A DNA stretch of 64,000 nucleotides, taken from contig NC_045138.2 in the NCBI RefSeq assembly GCF_008831285.2, positions 5,051,205 to 5,115,204 of the forward strand. The letters run 5' to 3'. This document shows, one piece after another, positions 10,026 through 24,250 of the stretch. Source of the DNA: Nymphaea colorata (Eukaryota; Streptophyta; Magnoliopsida; Nymphaeales; Nymphaeaceae). Under the pieces are notes generated by a model, which made no database searches, was not told the DNA's origin, and saw only the letters and a program-made list of their open reading frames with translations. Positions within the stretch are counted from its first letter, which is position 1; every line of letters starts with the position of its first letter. Position numbers and translations under genes: made by a program.

Positions 10026-13000
10026 TCAGCTGTTCTTTACCGGCCCTCCACTTTGAGAACCAATTATCTGGGAACTGGATTTCTGTTGGTTGCTTACAGC
10101 ATTTGTACTGTTAGTCACCTGCTTGTTAAACAGGCTGAATTCTGTATTGCCGCCTGGTTCTATTTCGGGCTTAGTCTTCGGTTTCTTTTTCAAAAGCGCG
10201 ACATCTACCCTGTGCCACTCTTCAGTGTCATCCATGCTGGTAACTATGCCTGGCTTCGCGTTATCCGGCTTCAGCTTGACCAGAGAGCCTGCATTTGTCG
10301 ACACATTGACATTTTTGTTGAGTGCAGATGGTAGTGTTTGGTTTTCAAGGAGGCTCAACCCTTGAGAATTGTCCGTGGCAGGTCTCTCTTGCATGGCACG
10401 TGAATGTGTGAACGATGTAGGATCTGTCACAACATTCCCCGCACCTCTCATGCTCTCCTCTGTCCTTGCAGAAGAAAACTTCTTCCTCTTGACCTTTTCT
10501 CCATTCTGAAAAATAATTTGAAATATCTTATGTTAATTAGAACTAAAACATACTACATGTAGGAGAAAGAACATGCAACAGCTTCATAAGATCATCGAGG
10601 AGTTTGCTACAATAGAAGGAAACCACAAAAGAGTAACACAGGCTTTGATTGGAAATTTTGATCAATAAAGGGGTGAATAATAACCAACTCAGGTCTAATG
10701 GAGAAACCCAGGATTGTTTACAACCAGTTGGTGTCGTTGTAGACTATAAGCAACATCAGGGATACCACTTCCTAAACAACTGGGACAAAAAAAAAACACA
10801 AAAACAACTGGAACAAAAGAAAACCGAGCATCCAGTTACTTAACAGAAACTGCAGTTTGTACAACTAATCATAGTTCAATCGAATGTGCTAAAATTGCAG
10901 TACGACTAGCCAATGCCAATTAAATGCTGCTAGTGCACTTATATAAAAACAATATGTCAGCAAATGCATAAAAAAAATTAAGGTTGACAGGATAAATTAA
11001 AGAGTAGAAAAAGATAAAAAAGCCTCTACTTGGGAGAAGAACTGTGTAAACGTAAAATGCTAACTGGGGATCTCTATCCGGTCAAATGACAACCACGAAT
11101 TAGCAACTAATAATTGCACATCTGTCTGAGGTTACAAAAAATGTGGCAGTAAATATAAGCTGCTCAAAAGGGGGAGAAAAGAAAATAAGACATGATCCAG
11201 ATGTATCAACATGGAAATCAAATTTAATGAATGAAGCTGATAAAAATAGAGATAAGTTTTCACTTTTCAATAAAAAATAACGAAAGGATAAATTAGCACG
11301 GACAGTTAATGTCAGCATCACAGATCACTAGTACCTGTAGATTTGAAGCTCCCTTTTTCCGCTCCTTAGCTCTGCCAACAGCTTCTTTGATTGCATGGTT
11401 GTCCATCCAGCCTTCTGGCCACAATTCAGCCAGCTGAAAAGGGAATCAAAATTGTCAACTAAGCAAAATGACTGTTTGTAAGTCAAAAATAGCTATCAAA
11501 AAACTAATCTATGCATTTCTTTTGTTGTTGTTGCTGCTGTCCCTTTTCCTTTTTTCTTTTTTTTTTGGGGGGGGCGGGGGGGGGGGTTGGCGGTGGGTTT
11601 TGTGGTGGTGTTGGGTTGGGGAGCCCATACATATTCGAGTATATGTGCACAGATCACCAGACCACTAACAAAGCAATGCTCAAGAGACATTGGTTCTAGC
11701 ACCAAAAGGAACTTGAAATAAGGGAGACTACAATGAAGCGTAGGTTTTACATTCCCCTGCTTTCTTCTCATTCATATTTCAAAAATCTCAGTGCTATGAC
11801 AAGTGGTTGCTATAGAGCAAAGGTAACAGGATAGCAAGTGACTGTCGTACCTCCACATATAATTTTCTCATTTGTGGCCCTTTATCTTCCTCCATCCCCT
11901 GAAAAACAAACTGTTATTGCAGAAGAGAAGGTTTAGATGAAGAGGCATACGATATTTCAGACATGGTTTGTTACCTCAGTATATAGATCGCAGAGATCAT
12001 AAAGTTTATCTTCTGTAACACTATCAATTCTGTATTTTCCTCTAAGAGATTCTTTATCATCAGAGCCGAGTGTTTCCTGGAAAAAAATGCAATTTGGTTA
12101 CCGATCCATAAACATTTGTTCTATTAGAGCTTCTACAAGGGAATCCAGATTTGACAAGACTAGCATATACAAGCAAGTTTGCATTGCTGATCATGAGACC
12201 AGAAATTTCCAATCACATATATAAAAATATTTTTCAGATTCAAAAAAATTAAACAAACCAAGAACCATGTTGACAAGATACTCTTTGAACATTAAGCAAG
12301 CAGTTACTAGTCAAAGGAACTAGAAAATAATGCCAAGAAAACTACCTTGGACTTAAACGAGGAGACACGTGCCCTTATCATCTCTGTGACTTCTCTCTTG
12401 ATTTGCTGGAATCTATCTTCCTTTTCTTGTTTGGCTGAGAGTCCTAATTCAACCATCTCTTTCAAGTTTCTCTACAAAAAAGTTTGATTCTTAGCTGATT
12501 GGTGCCTATAAAATAATCAAATAATTGAACTGCTTTACTTACATTTTTGACAGAGAAAGACAGTGTAAAACAGAAATATAACTAGTAGAAGCAAGCACAA
12601 GCATATGGCCACCAACTCAAGAATGGCAAGGCATTGAAATATCGAACTGCCACAAGAAGCCACTCCCAAGATATAGCAAGATGAAAGATTCTTACCAAGT
12701 TTTGTATTACTGTGAATATTAATACGGAACCCTGCATGTAGGTAATTCTTATGTACACCCAAGCATCAACTAAGTTCTAAACTTGAATTTGTTCTTACAA
12801 GCAGATTAGTGAAATCCTATGTCACATAGGTACGGGTACGGGTGCTGGTGGGGGTACCGGTACTGACCATTTGCAAAAAACTTGGGTACGGGGGTATGGC
12901 TGTATATATATATAAACAATAAAAAATACTTAGAAAATATGTATCAAAATAAAGAATATACATCAACATAAATAAATAAATAACGTAGAAAATAATATCA

Positions 13001-16000
13001 ACGGCTCTAGCAGCAGTGTGTTTAAGAAACCTATGAAAAACTTTAAACATATGAATAACCAAGCAGCCCCCTAGTCAAATATCAACATCAATCGAATTTT
13101 CACATCCAAAGAATAGAATAAGAAGTAAGGTGAAAAAAATTAAATCAAAGTAAAATTAAGCAGTTTGGATTTATAGATACCCAAGTGTCAAAGTACTCAT
13201 TTTGTGTACGGATACGGCGACACGGGTACGTGGACCTTATTGAAGTACCCATGTGACTTAGGTGAAATCACACCTTGTACTCGTAGCTCTTGAACAAAAT
13301 ATTTGCCATCGATGGTTGTCAGGCTCAATTTACAAGACTAAGTAAAGATTAAACATCACATCTGCCAGTTAGTGCTTGTAGGGTTTTTACTAGACTACTA
13401 GTATCCAAGATGGTGACTCCCAGAACATAGTAGAAGGATGAAATATTCAGATCAACTTTTGTATTAGCAGGAAGATTAGTAGAGAACCCTGCATGTAGAA
13501 TAACTTGCATGCATCAACTGAGTTCTAAAATTGCACTTGGTTATACAAGCAGCTAGGTGAAATCACACCTGGCACCTCCCAGCTCTTCACCAAACTATTT
13601 GACATCAAGGGTTATCAGACATAACTCACAAGACTAAGATAAGATTAAACATCACATACACCAGACAAAGCTTGTATGATTTTATCGAAGATGGCGACAC
13701 AAATCAGAAACAATAGAAGACTTTCCATGCAATAGACTAATTCTTAATAAAAGTGTTAATGGCTAGATTCAACTAAGTACATCTCAAACGTGATTTGGTT
13801 TTGCCCAGTACAGTCATGAAAACCAAAACCTGAAAACATTAACATACATAGTCTTGAAAAGATCACATATGGGTTTAAGTCACAACCTTAGAGTGCAAAA
13901 AACCATGTGCTGCAAGCTAGAACTTTCAATTAAAAGGAACCATGTCTTTCCCAGCATTTCATGCCAGATCTATAAAAAGATCTCAGAAAATGCTATAAAG
14001 AATTAGGACATTTCACTAACTTGAGAAGGCCCTGGTTTCTACGAATTGAATTCATCAAGGATGCAGCCAGCAATCTTGCCAATATAGTGAAGAATCAATG
14101 TTTCTAACAACCTAATTATCTCACGCTGGCTTTTACCATAGTCATTGTAAATGCAGTCTGTATACATAGAAGATCAACAGGAACATTTTGCTTGTGAGAA
14201 GAAAAAAAAAACACCAACAAAAGGTCAGCAAATGCTCTGAACTGCCTGCACATTGAATCACCCAACTTACTTCACTACAACTATTGCTTTTTACATGAAC
14301 TTTTCAGTCTCTTAAAAGAAATGGTAGAGATCCTCCATGATCATTAATGAAGCATGAAATTTCTGAACATAAGGTGGCATACTGGCATTGGATCTAAAAG
14401 AAATGGTAGACATCCTCCATGATCATCCATGAAGCATGAAATTTCTGAACATAAGGTGGCATACTGGCATTGGATCTAAAGAAATGGTAGAGATCCTCCA
14501 TGATCATCCATGAAGCATGAAATTTCTGAACATAAGGTGGCATAAAATTTCTGAAGCATGATCACTTCATATATGATTTGATCTCACAATCTGCAAACTA
14601 TGCTTTCTATTCTTAGATCAGGCCATTTGACAAAGTAAAATAGCAACATGAGGATCTTGTAGATCATAGACCCTTTAGTTTGATAAACTACGGATTTAGA
14701 GGAGGACATCTGGCCATATCAACAAAGTTATGCCACAGATCCATGGTCTGAAGATATTAGTCTTCCAACACTTCCTGAAGAAACACATGAGAAGTACAAA
14801 GAAGAAAGCAGTATGACCAGGAAATCGAAAGAATCAAGGTCTTTGTCAAAAGCAGAATAATAGCTTTCTTTACTCTTTTATTGTTTTTCAAAGAAAAATA
14901 GGTTTTCTTTGTCACTTCAGTATTAATAATCTTCCTATTGTAAAATTACCAGCTAGACAAATCACCACTTGTTAATAGAAAATTGTATACCAAACAAGAC
15001 AGGAAAGAAACCATCCAGCTATTAACATGCAATCTCTATCCTTTTCAGTTCAACCATGTCATAAGGATATGTTTAACTTGTTCAAGGACGTAAAACCAGG
15101 CGGTCCCAGGTCAACTCAATGTGCAGACAAATCCACATTTATAATCTTAACCTGGAGGTGCATATTAAACAAGAAAGAGTACTTATTTTCTGAACTGTAG
15201 CTACCTATATCTACAAATGCAGCCTTATGAACCAGCAATAGCTGCTTTCACGTCTTCATACTTATCACCTATAAGTCTATGTAGCAATTGTATATTTGTA
15301 ATTGTACCATCACATAAATCAGAATCAGTGACCAATTTTTGAAAAATAAAAAAGGACTTCCATAGTCCTTTCTTGAAAACATTAATATTCCTGCAAAGAT
15401 AAAGTTCCATCATTTTTTCTTTAAGACATATCAGCTCATTTTATCTTCAAAGAAAAATTGTTAAGAAGAACCAATGATCCCACGAAATCATTATTACAAC
15501 CATGCCACAACACTCAAGTGAACCAACAAACATGTGGCTGTGTAACAGAAATAAAAAACATATAGAAAAATTCTTATCAAAGAGATGTCAAATTTCCAGG
15601 CCTATACGCAGATGTACAGTTATACCCAAAAGCAATCAGTTGCGGCAAATTGAAGTTTAGTTATATGACAGAAGACATTTAAAATTCAAAGGAGTAACAC
15701 AGAATAATGCAAACAAAACACAAGGGTAATTCAGGCAATCTACTACAACGGAAGGATATTCAGAGACATGCACTTAGATTAAATCACAACACTCCCCAAC
15801 ACAATCATGTTACCTTCAAAGTTTTTAGTTGAACCAAGTGTCCAAGGATGCTCATAAGACGATAAATTAGCTCATCTGAGATCATCCCCTGGCTAGATTG
15901 CTGCATCAAATTTTAAACATTTTAAACATTATCAGTTATTCATCAACATATAAAAATGAATAAATAAATCAAGGAAGCCAGCTATGCAGCTACCGCTAAT

Positions 16001-19000
16001 CTTGCCACTTTAGCAAGTTTCTGTTTAACTTCACGAGGCAATCTCCTTTTAACACCCTGAAATGCAGGATCATTTTCTTGAACATCCATAGTAGGTGGCC
16101 TTGCTGTGGGAAAAGGTGCCCATTAAAAAAGTGAAAATGCCATCAACACCATAAAGAGAGGAGAAGGAAAAAAAATGAATATCAGAACCAATCTCACATT
16201 CTGCAACTTTTTTCTCTAATTCACGAATGGCTCGCTCCAACATTGTCCCTTTTGGCTTTAATCCAGAACCTTCTTTTGGCATGGATTGCACCTTCTGCCA
16301 GCGGCCAGCATGTATATGGTCATTTTTAACCACAATAATCAATTAGCTGATTTATGGTATTAATAAAGAGCTGTATCAGAACATAAAAACAGTTTAACAG
16401 GAAATAAACCCTTTATACTTCTGATTTCATTTGAAAAAGTGCATCAAAAATGATTTCAAAACCTTGAGAGTCATCATATGCATATGTACTAGTGTTGGTA
16501 TGCTGATGCTTACTCAAAAAAAGGCCTAAAACTCTAAAAGGAAGTGAGCAGAATAAGTAACATTTTTGTGTCTAGACCAACAATTGGAGATTGATTCCAA
16601 AGTCAGCATATAAGAAACTCAAGTGTGGGCTCAGTTAACTCCTTTGTCAATGTTTTCTTACCTTTAAGGAATACTTTGGAAAAGATAAAAAAGAGAAAGG
16701 AAAGATCAAGTGCGAGTGCCAACCCCATCAGCCACTTATTAGAAAATTTTATATTATGCATATGTGGTGACAGCTCATTTATGGGCATCAGCTTCTTGTT
16801 ACAAGCCATAGTAAATTTAGTCATGAATGAACAGAAAATTACTAAGAAAATATTTTCCAACTTTCTGAATAAGAAAATTAGACATGGACCTATATAATCT
16901 AGAAATAAGTGTGCTCCAAACTGCAAATATGCACAAATATGGATGCATTGTCATGTGTATATGTTTGACATTGAACTTCAGTTAGAAGACAGGGTGGAGA
17001 TTGGAAACCACAAGACCAAGTCATCCAACCATAAGCATGTTCAAGCTCCATGCTTTGAAAATGAGTCTAGATTTACCAATGATGGGTATACATACCCAAA
17101 AGAGAACCAATTCATCTCAAACTCCGGAATAAATCTATAAGCTATCCAATCATATCAGACTCTGGCCAAAAGGTCAAAAGTGCACAAGAAGCACACACTA
17201 AAAGGGCCAGATTACCCAAACTGCTTAAGCATGAAAAGGATCATCAACTTCCAATCAAGACCCATTGGGCATATATTAGTTGGAGCTTTATCCACTCACA
17301 CCAGCTAGACCTAAATTTAACATGAAGGACAGAGCTTTTTAGTCAAGGGAAAAAAGGAATCTCTACAAATCCATGACCTAACGAAGAAACATGTCAAAAA
17401 TTTATATGTGAATGACACATAAACACACAGGGACACATGCCACATCCATGGTGCATGCACCCATGTACTCCTTGACAGGAAAAGGAACTCAAGACCAAGA
17501 GTTTTATGACCAACAGGTATGCCAGATACAGGAAACTTCTTTTATCTTACCCAAAAAGTAAGAATCTTCTTTTTGTTATAACTAACAACCCATTTGATCC
17601 TTCATTGGGAAACAACCCATTTGGTTCTTCATTATCTGGATATATAAGCCATGCTTGCCAAATTACTACTTTCCATGTGAACATTCTGACAGGATTTAGG
17701 TACTTCGCTGGTTCCAACTTTACAAAGTATTATGTTATGGCAACATATCTGGTATAGCATGTCCATTAAGAACCTAAAAACGAAGAACCTCTTACCAAAA
17801 TCATGCTATGACATCCATGCCATTTTGGTGAAGATTTAAAAAGATAATTCACAACATGCATCCTTCCAGACATATTCATGACAGAAATCAGTACTTACCA
17901 ACTTTTGTGTTGGATACTTCCCACTGCTATAGCGTGAACCAGCTAAATCATAATGTCTTGCAACTTTTTCTTTGTGTCGAATCTTGGAGGTCATAGCAAG
18001 TTCATGAGAATCTCTGACGTACTTCCTTGAAAGGTTTTCAACTTGAACGGAGCTACCCTTTTCAGGAAAAACCTGATGACCAGAGTCCAAAGGTTCAACA
18101 GTCCCAGCAATTTTACCAGCACTTTCTTTTGAAAGGACAGCTCCGATATTCTGTTTCTCACCATCTTTAATCTCCACATGGGAGGCCAAAGCATCCCTTC
18201 CTGGCAATTGTGCAGACCAGGAACTTTCAGAAGTGATGGTGACATCAACATGTTTTGGTTTGGGTGGTCCAGTCATGCTTGGAGGATTAAGTGAGGATTT
18301 TGAATCACGATGATGATCATTTCCAGCTAAGGAAGTTTCAGGTGCGATAGATGGTTTATTTACCACCAATGAGGGATTTCTAGCAGCAGTTTTCATGCGC
18401 ACACCACCCACTTTTACCAGTTTCCTTGACATCTGTTCAGCTTCCTTTTCACCAATTCCTTTATTTAAATCTTTCCTCCTACGCTTCTTCTGTTGATGAT
18501 GAAGAGATGGCAAAGGTTCGGCTCTGGTCAGCAAAAGATTAAAATCGAGTGATCAGAAATGAATCCCCCATTTTAGAAAATCAAGTAACTGTAAGTGCTG
18601 AGCCATCCCGAGTGGCAACAACAAATTAAAGATAAAATCTCAACTAGCGAACAGAAATTATCTAAGTGTCTCAATTGGAGAGCTCAAAGGTCTGAATTGG
18701 AGAGCTCAAAAAAGCCATCAATGAAGTATTCAGTTACAAATGAGCATTTCAGCGGTAAAACAAAGATAGCAAAATTATGTTTGTGTATTCTTAAGAGCAT
18801 AAATATGATGAAATAAGAAAGATCACAAGTCCAATGAAAATGTAAAAGAGTAACTGTCACGTCCCAATGCGTTCTACCTCTGGCTAGTAAAAGGGCCCAA
18901 AGCATGCTCTGTGAAAACCCAAGAGGACGGGCACAGGAAAGGGGGGGGCAATGGCCTCTCTTAGGGGCGGTGGAATGAACCACTCACCCTTAAAAAAAAA

Positions 19001-22000
19001 AGAACAAACAAAATATGAAATATGTATACATGAGAGGGAACATGCACCAGAGTAAATTTCAAAGAATAATCTCAAGATACAGGATTTTTATGACAGGTCA
19101 GAATAACGTGTTTCAACTGCATCCAACAGCTTTGTAAGTACCATGTCTGAGAAGGCAAACTGATAGATTATTAAATACAGGCTTCTGCTGAAGAAAAAAG
19201 AGAAGACAACTCAGAGCTCATGATTGGTCAAGAAAGAGAAGTCAATGAAGAAAATGTGTCTAAAATCAACACGAAATCAAAACATGGATACACACAAGCA
19301 TCGTTTCATACATCTGTGTGTGCTCTCATCTATTAGCACACAGCAGGTCTCGTTCATTTGCTAGAAAAGATGGGATATAAATCAGAAACACGCCTAATAC
19401 ATAGGCCAGCAAGGCATGAATTAAATGGAACTAACATTCTACACAACTCAGATGGAAGAAGGAACGACTTTCATCTGAAGCTTCAAATCAATAGCAGAAC
19501 ACCAGGAGCTATGCAGGTGTCTATTAACCCAAGTTAACAGGATTTATATAACAGGGGTGTGATGTGTCTTTGCTTTCATAAGATTGTAGTCACAGCCTCA
19601 CATGGAGCTCTACCAGTCATGGACATGGTTAGCTTTCTCTTTGAAATTATACATTAATTAAAATGCCAACATAGTTACATACAATCAACCAAGCATTATC
19701 ACAAATTATAGATCACTGTTGTTTAACTGCAGGTTTTTATCAATTATGTTTTGGCAAAGTTGCTTTTTTTGGGAAAATTTAAGGAAAATGAAAAAAAAAA
19801 TCTAAAAATCAGGTATAGATAAAATAAATGAAAAACTCAAAAAATAGATAAAATGATAAAAATAATGTTTTAATGATGATAAAAACAATGATAAATAACT
19901 CCATTTAAGTTTAACATTGGATTCATGATGATATTGATGTAAAAAAAAATGAGAAAAACAACAAAAGGAAAAAAGAACACGATAAAAACATGATAAATTT
20001 ATTTTCTGTTTTTTTTTTAGTCTTTTTCCACATTTTCTTTGTTTTTATCATTCTGCTCGTAAATATCACAATTTTTCAAAAATATTGGGACATCTGTGAC
20101 AATGCTGAACCAAGGACCAAAGAAAATGGAATCCCCATTCTCAACTACCTCAGCTACCAGTGAAGCTCAAACACAAGATACATGACACCAAAGGTTAGTT
20201 AATAACTTAATAAGATTTGCTAACTCTTCTTAAACAGACAATAGAGTAATAAGAACTTACATATGGTGCATAAGAATAAAATTCAGAAGGAAAAGCAAAT
20301 ACTTACGTTTTTTCAAGCTTCCCCCTGTTCACAAAGAAGCCGCTGTGCTTTGTTTGCAACTTATCAACCTGGAAGTACTCATCCTAGAAATGACACAATT
20401 TTTCAGTGGAAGCAGAAATCAACCAATGCAAATTATCTATTCATAGTTTAACTTCTTGTGATAATGTAAACTTCAAACAGCATGAAGCATCAATATTAAT
20501 GCAAAAAAGACATCAACCCAAATTATCCATTCATGGTTAAATAATTTAAACCTCAAAAACTTCAAGCACTAACGTTTATGCATTCCCTATCTTAAGATTT
20601 TACCCCTTGTTTATATTATAGGCAAAAATCTTATTGTATCCCAAGCCTTAGCTTGCCCTCAATCATGATCACCGGCTACACCAACCTATAACCTAAAGTG
20701 ATATAAAAGCAGTCACATGATTACAAGAGAAGCAAGTCAATTAGTTATTAAGATAACTGATCACCTACTGGTCATTTCCTCCTTCAAGTCTAGCTGGTGG
20801 GCAGATTATAATAAGTCCCTGCTAAGCCGCAATCCAACTCTGACACATTCCACCAAATAGGTAATATTCAGAAATGCATTAGACATACAAGAATGTGTGC
20901 TTCTCGACCTCACGTTTTCTTGGATTCACTTCAAGTCCTCTTATGGTTATTCAATCACAAAATTTTATACTCAAAAACTATGTTTAGCTCCACATTGATC
21001 ATCCAAATTGACCCGTTCTGCTGCTTCCCCAGATTCCAATTTTCTGCCTTACTTGGTTGACATTTTGCAACACCAGAAGCTGTTCATATATTGCACATCT
21101 CTACTAGTTGGAAATAATTTGCCAGTTTTTTGGCAACTATCTTCCGTAAACTTCAATTCTATAAGCAGTAGCAACTGACATGTTTGAATACAACGAAGAG
21201 AAACTTTCATCAAGAACTTAGAAATTTTATATGACCTTAATGCAATTAAAGGGTTAATTCTAAGTGTTGATATAAAATTTTCTATATTTGAGAAGCTTTT
21301 ATGTGCACAGAATCTTCTTTACCATTCCACAAAGATCAGAAATACTTGCTGGATATAAATCATGTCATGCTGGAAATTGGAACTGATAGCTATACAGTAT
21401 ACACATAGAAATAAATGATGAACGAATAGTATTCAAGATGGTGCTAGGATTATTTGCCTCCAGTTTGAAGATCAAACAGAAAGTTCCATCAGGTTTCTTA
21501 TGAAAGAGAGAATGAACTTCGTAAAAACATGAAACAGGAGCCAATATTGCATGAAGGACTCTGCCATAGCGTCAAGCTTATAGAGCAAGGCGAAGGCATC
21601 ACCATGGCATTAGGTACCATAAGAATGCTTAAATGCTTACTAGTTCTGTATCATCTATAAAGGAATCCTCAGTATCATATTGGTCATCATCAGGAGCATC
21701 ATCAAGCTCCTCCTCATCACTACTATGTGCACCCTGCAAGTCAAAGTGGAACAGGATTCAGGAGACAAGACAACGAGGAGAACTACAGAAGTTCCTCAGT
21801 TTATTGTTTCTGTTAGCAGGTATACTAGACCTTAATCAATGTAACAAAAATAAGGTATTATTAAGCTAGTTGTAAGCTTATCAAGGAAAACGAAACCCTA
21901 AGATATTCAAAATAATGTCAAAAAAAGCACCTTGTATAGCCGTTCAATCTTCTCTATAACAGCACTGAACCGATTTTGAGGAGGCATTGCATCCTTGAGC

Positions 22001-23808
22001 TCACGATCCCCAGAAAGAGACTGTGGCAAAATACATTCATCTCAACCATGTTATCAGCATTACTTGTTCAAAGAATCTAATAGCAATAACTTGAAAATCT
22101 CAAATGCACAAACCATATGTCAAGCTGCATATGGGATGTGCTAGGCACATACTGAATGTGCTATTTATTACAACAGTGCTAAGGAATGAAACATTTGTCC
22201 AGTAACCTCTTAAAATTCGTATGATGGCACAAGTATAAAACGTTATGGGATGCATTCTACCACTTATCTTGATCTACATGAGGAAAAGATCATTGCGATG
22301 GCCTAAAATCTACTCTGCCTGGAAAAACAGGAGAAAAGTTATAATGGTGATGAAACAAATTTTTTTGTTCTCAAAAAATCAATTTCAGAGTCTTGAAGTG
22401 AAAAAAGCAAGTTGGACAGGATTTGAAGATCTATTACATGTTCCTGCTCAAGATAATCCAGTATTTTTCCTGAGGCGAACGCTTCATTTGATGCGACAAA
22501 TTGCCTAATTCATACTTGTAGAGGTTGCATGAATTCAACCTTCACTTATTTATGATGCCTCAACCGATATTACTACTTGATGGAGATCAAATATCATGCC
22601 AATTACCATGTTACTACATTCTTGACAACTATATTGATTAACTGATTACACTAGGTGTAAATAATGGTAAACAACTATAATCTGTTTTGGCAACAGAAAT
22701 TGAAACGGGAAAGGTTACACCATCCCAAAAACATAATACAGCTTGTGCATAATAATTTGCGGAAACTTTAAACTATTATCAGGAAGAGTTTGTCGGTGAC
22801 ATCTATAAATCCAGCAAACTATAGCAAAATAAAATCCATAGGCAGAATAATAAACTCATCTACCACCACATACTGAGGAAGTTAGAACAAAAGCTAACAT
22901 TCTCAAGCACCAACATATGCATGACTACTTTGTGGAATTGCCTCTAAAGATAGACAGGAATTGAGGCATAGTTCTATAACTGAAGTTGAAGAACAACGCT
23001 TTCTAGGACTCAAAGGTAAAGTGAAAAGAGACGCCAAGCAAAGTTAGCAAACACTGCCTCAACACAGTCAACTGAATTAGGTTCACGTCTTCAGGGAAAC
23101 AATAAACAAACTATTTAAGATCATGTCACGGACACAACGATGTGAGAAATATCAATCCACAGTTTCCAACAGTCATCACAGTCAAGGATTGCCAATCAAT
23201 CAGTCTAAACATAGAATTGTTCCATAGTTTCCAGCTTATCTTTATTAATAGGTGAGCATAGTTGGACGTGTCTCCATATAAAAGCATACCAAATTTTGGC
23301 ACCAGCCAAGAATATTCATGTACACGCGAAGTCATTTAAATATCGACCTGTAGACTCGGATTTACAAATCCATTGTTCTGTATGCTTGTATTGTACAAAG
23401 AGCACAATGTGGCTTCTCAGCAGCATCAGAGACAAGCTATACACTCGACCAATATTGAATTGAATTTGATAAAGGAATTGCATTGCATTACAGTTACAGA
23501 ATTCAGCAAACAGTCTTTGATCAGTGTCGTAGCGAACGTATTCATAGAATGAACACACGGCGACAACTACATAATCAACCACGAAATCAGAGAAAGATAA
23601 GGACAAGACCGTAGTTTACCTCCGGTGCAATCCGCGACTCCAGTGCCGGATGGGCTCCAGCGGGCGGTTCGGCACCAGCTGCAGGCTGAACCGCCTTAGC
23701 GGATTCCCTCGTCAGCTTCTTCCATGACACAATAGTGGTCTCCCCGGGCCTCAGATCAACGGAAAACCTCACTCTCTGGCTCACCCCCGTCGTTTTATAC
23801 TCCGCCAT
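10026..23808 (-). CDS. UBN1: Ubinuclein (UBN1/UBN2-like), HIRA histone-chaperone complex subunit
   Basis: Ubinucleins act in the nucleus with HIRA in replication-independent H3.3-H4 deposition. The gene assembles into 13 phase-consistent GT-AG exons: 23808-23620, 22020-21931, 21733-21641, 20383-20307, 18523-17899, 16294-16198, 16103-15994, 15900-15814, 12471-12346, 12076-11975, 11898-11851, 11433-11335 and 10505-10026 (TGA). This gives 2223 nt, 740 residues, close to the usual plant length. The Hpc2-related domain spans about residues 84-149: ERLYK, then HSSDEEELDDAPDDDQYDTE, SFIDDTELDEYF and KHSGFFVNRGKLEK. A basic KKRRRKD patch follows. The conserved ubinuclein middle domain spans about residues 390-500 (QGVKRRLPREVKQKLAKVAR; LIYRLMSILGHL; RNLKEMVELGLSAKQEKEDR). 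The start ATG has a good context (ACCATGG). All exons are intact. The 3.3-kb intron between exons 8 and 9 is full of duplications and a MITE. Arabidopsis has two paralogues, and which is closer cannot be decided by eye. Confidence 0.94.
12692..13690. repeat. Imperfect direct duplication inside a UBN intron, one copy split by a MITE
   Basis: Copy 1 (about 12692-12816 continuing at 13262-13435) and copy 2 (about 13441-13690) share ordered phrases: 'gaaccctgcatgtag', 'catcaactgagttctaaa', 'tgaaatcacacc', 'cacaagactaag-taagattaaacatcacat'. Copy 2 lacks the element at 12817-13261, so the insertion post-dates the duplication. Confidence 0.75.
12817..13261. mobile_element. hAT-like non-autonomous element, CTATGTCACAT family
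   Basis: A 445-bp element with termini CTATGTCACAT and ATGTGACTTAG (inverse with one mismatch). It is flanked by perfect 8-bp duplications GTGAAATC (12809-12816 and 13262-13269). The subterminal regions carry iterated tacgggtacggg/cggatacggcgacacgggtacg motifs around an AT-rich core. The paralogous copy at 13441-13690 has a single GTGAAATC at the matching site, which confirms insertion. A related end is seen at 56150. Confidence 0.8.
14318..14543 (-). repeat. Triplicated 81-82-bp tandem repeat in a UBN intron
   Basis: Units start at 14318, 14400 and 14481, each with 'gaaatggtaga-atcctccatgatcat' and 'gaagcatgaaatttctgaacataaggtggcat'. The third unit is cut short. The copies are nearly identical, so the expansion is recent. 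Confidence 0.85.
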
Positions 23809-24250
23809 GGTACCTCTCCCTCTCCCTCTCTCTCCCCTTCTATCTCTCTCAGGCCGCCGAATTCATCAGGATCTCTATCATTCCTGATTGCTTAGGGCTC
23901 AAACATAATCAAATACATGATTTTGGAAAAACCCAACATCCCCAAATCGTGATAAAGCAAAATGAATCCATTGAAACGGATGGGAAGAAACTAGGGTTTT
24001 CCTGTACTCACCATTGATCAGGTAACTGAGACTTGATAGAATGAACAACCAATTTCTTTCTTTTCTTTTTTCCCTTCTTTTTTCCTACCTTCTGCTTCTT
24101 TTTCCCTTCCTCCCCTTGTGCTGCCTGTGTTTGGGGTATTCTTTTCCACACCCACACAAAGGGCCTCTTGCTAATGGCACCTGTTTCTCCTAGGGTTTGA
24201 GTCCCTGAGTTTTCTTGGTCAAGGTCTCTTCTCTCCCTATGTTTTACGGT
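23809..24250 (-). promoter_or_regulatory. UBN 5' UTR and promoter-proximal region
   Basis: Upstream of the UBN ATG on the minus strand is a purine-rich GAGAGGGAGAGG leader (23815-23862). A good donor CAATG|GTGAGTAC lies near 24012 and would fit an intron in the 5' UTR. Another pyrimidine/purine-biased tract lies at 24055-24120. The transcription start cannot be fixed by eye. Confidence 0.35.

Noticed and set aside
18850..18990. SINE-like segment with a box-B-like GGTTCATTCC on the minus strand in a UBN intron
   Set aside because: No convincing box A, poly(A)/T tail or flanking duplication; left unannotated.
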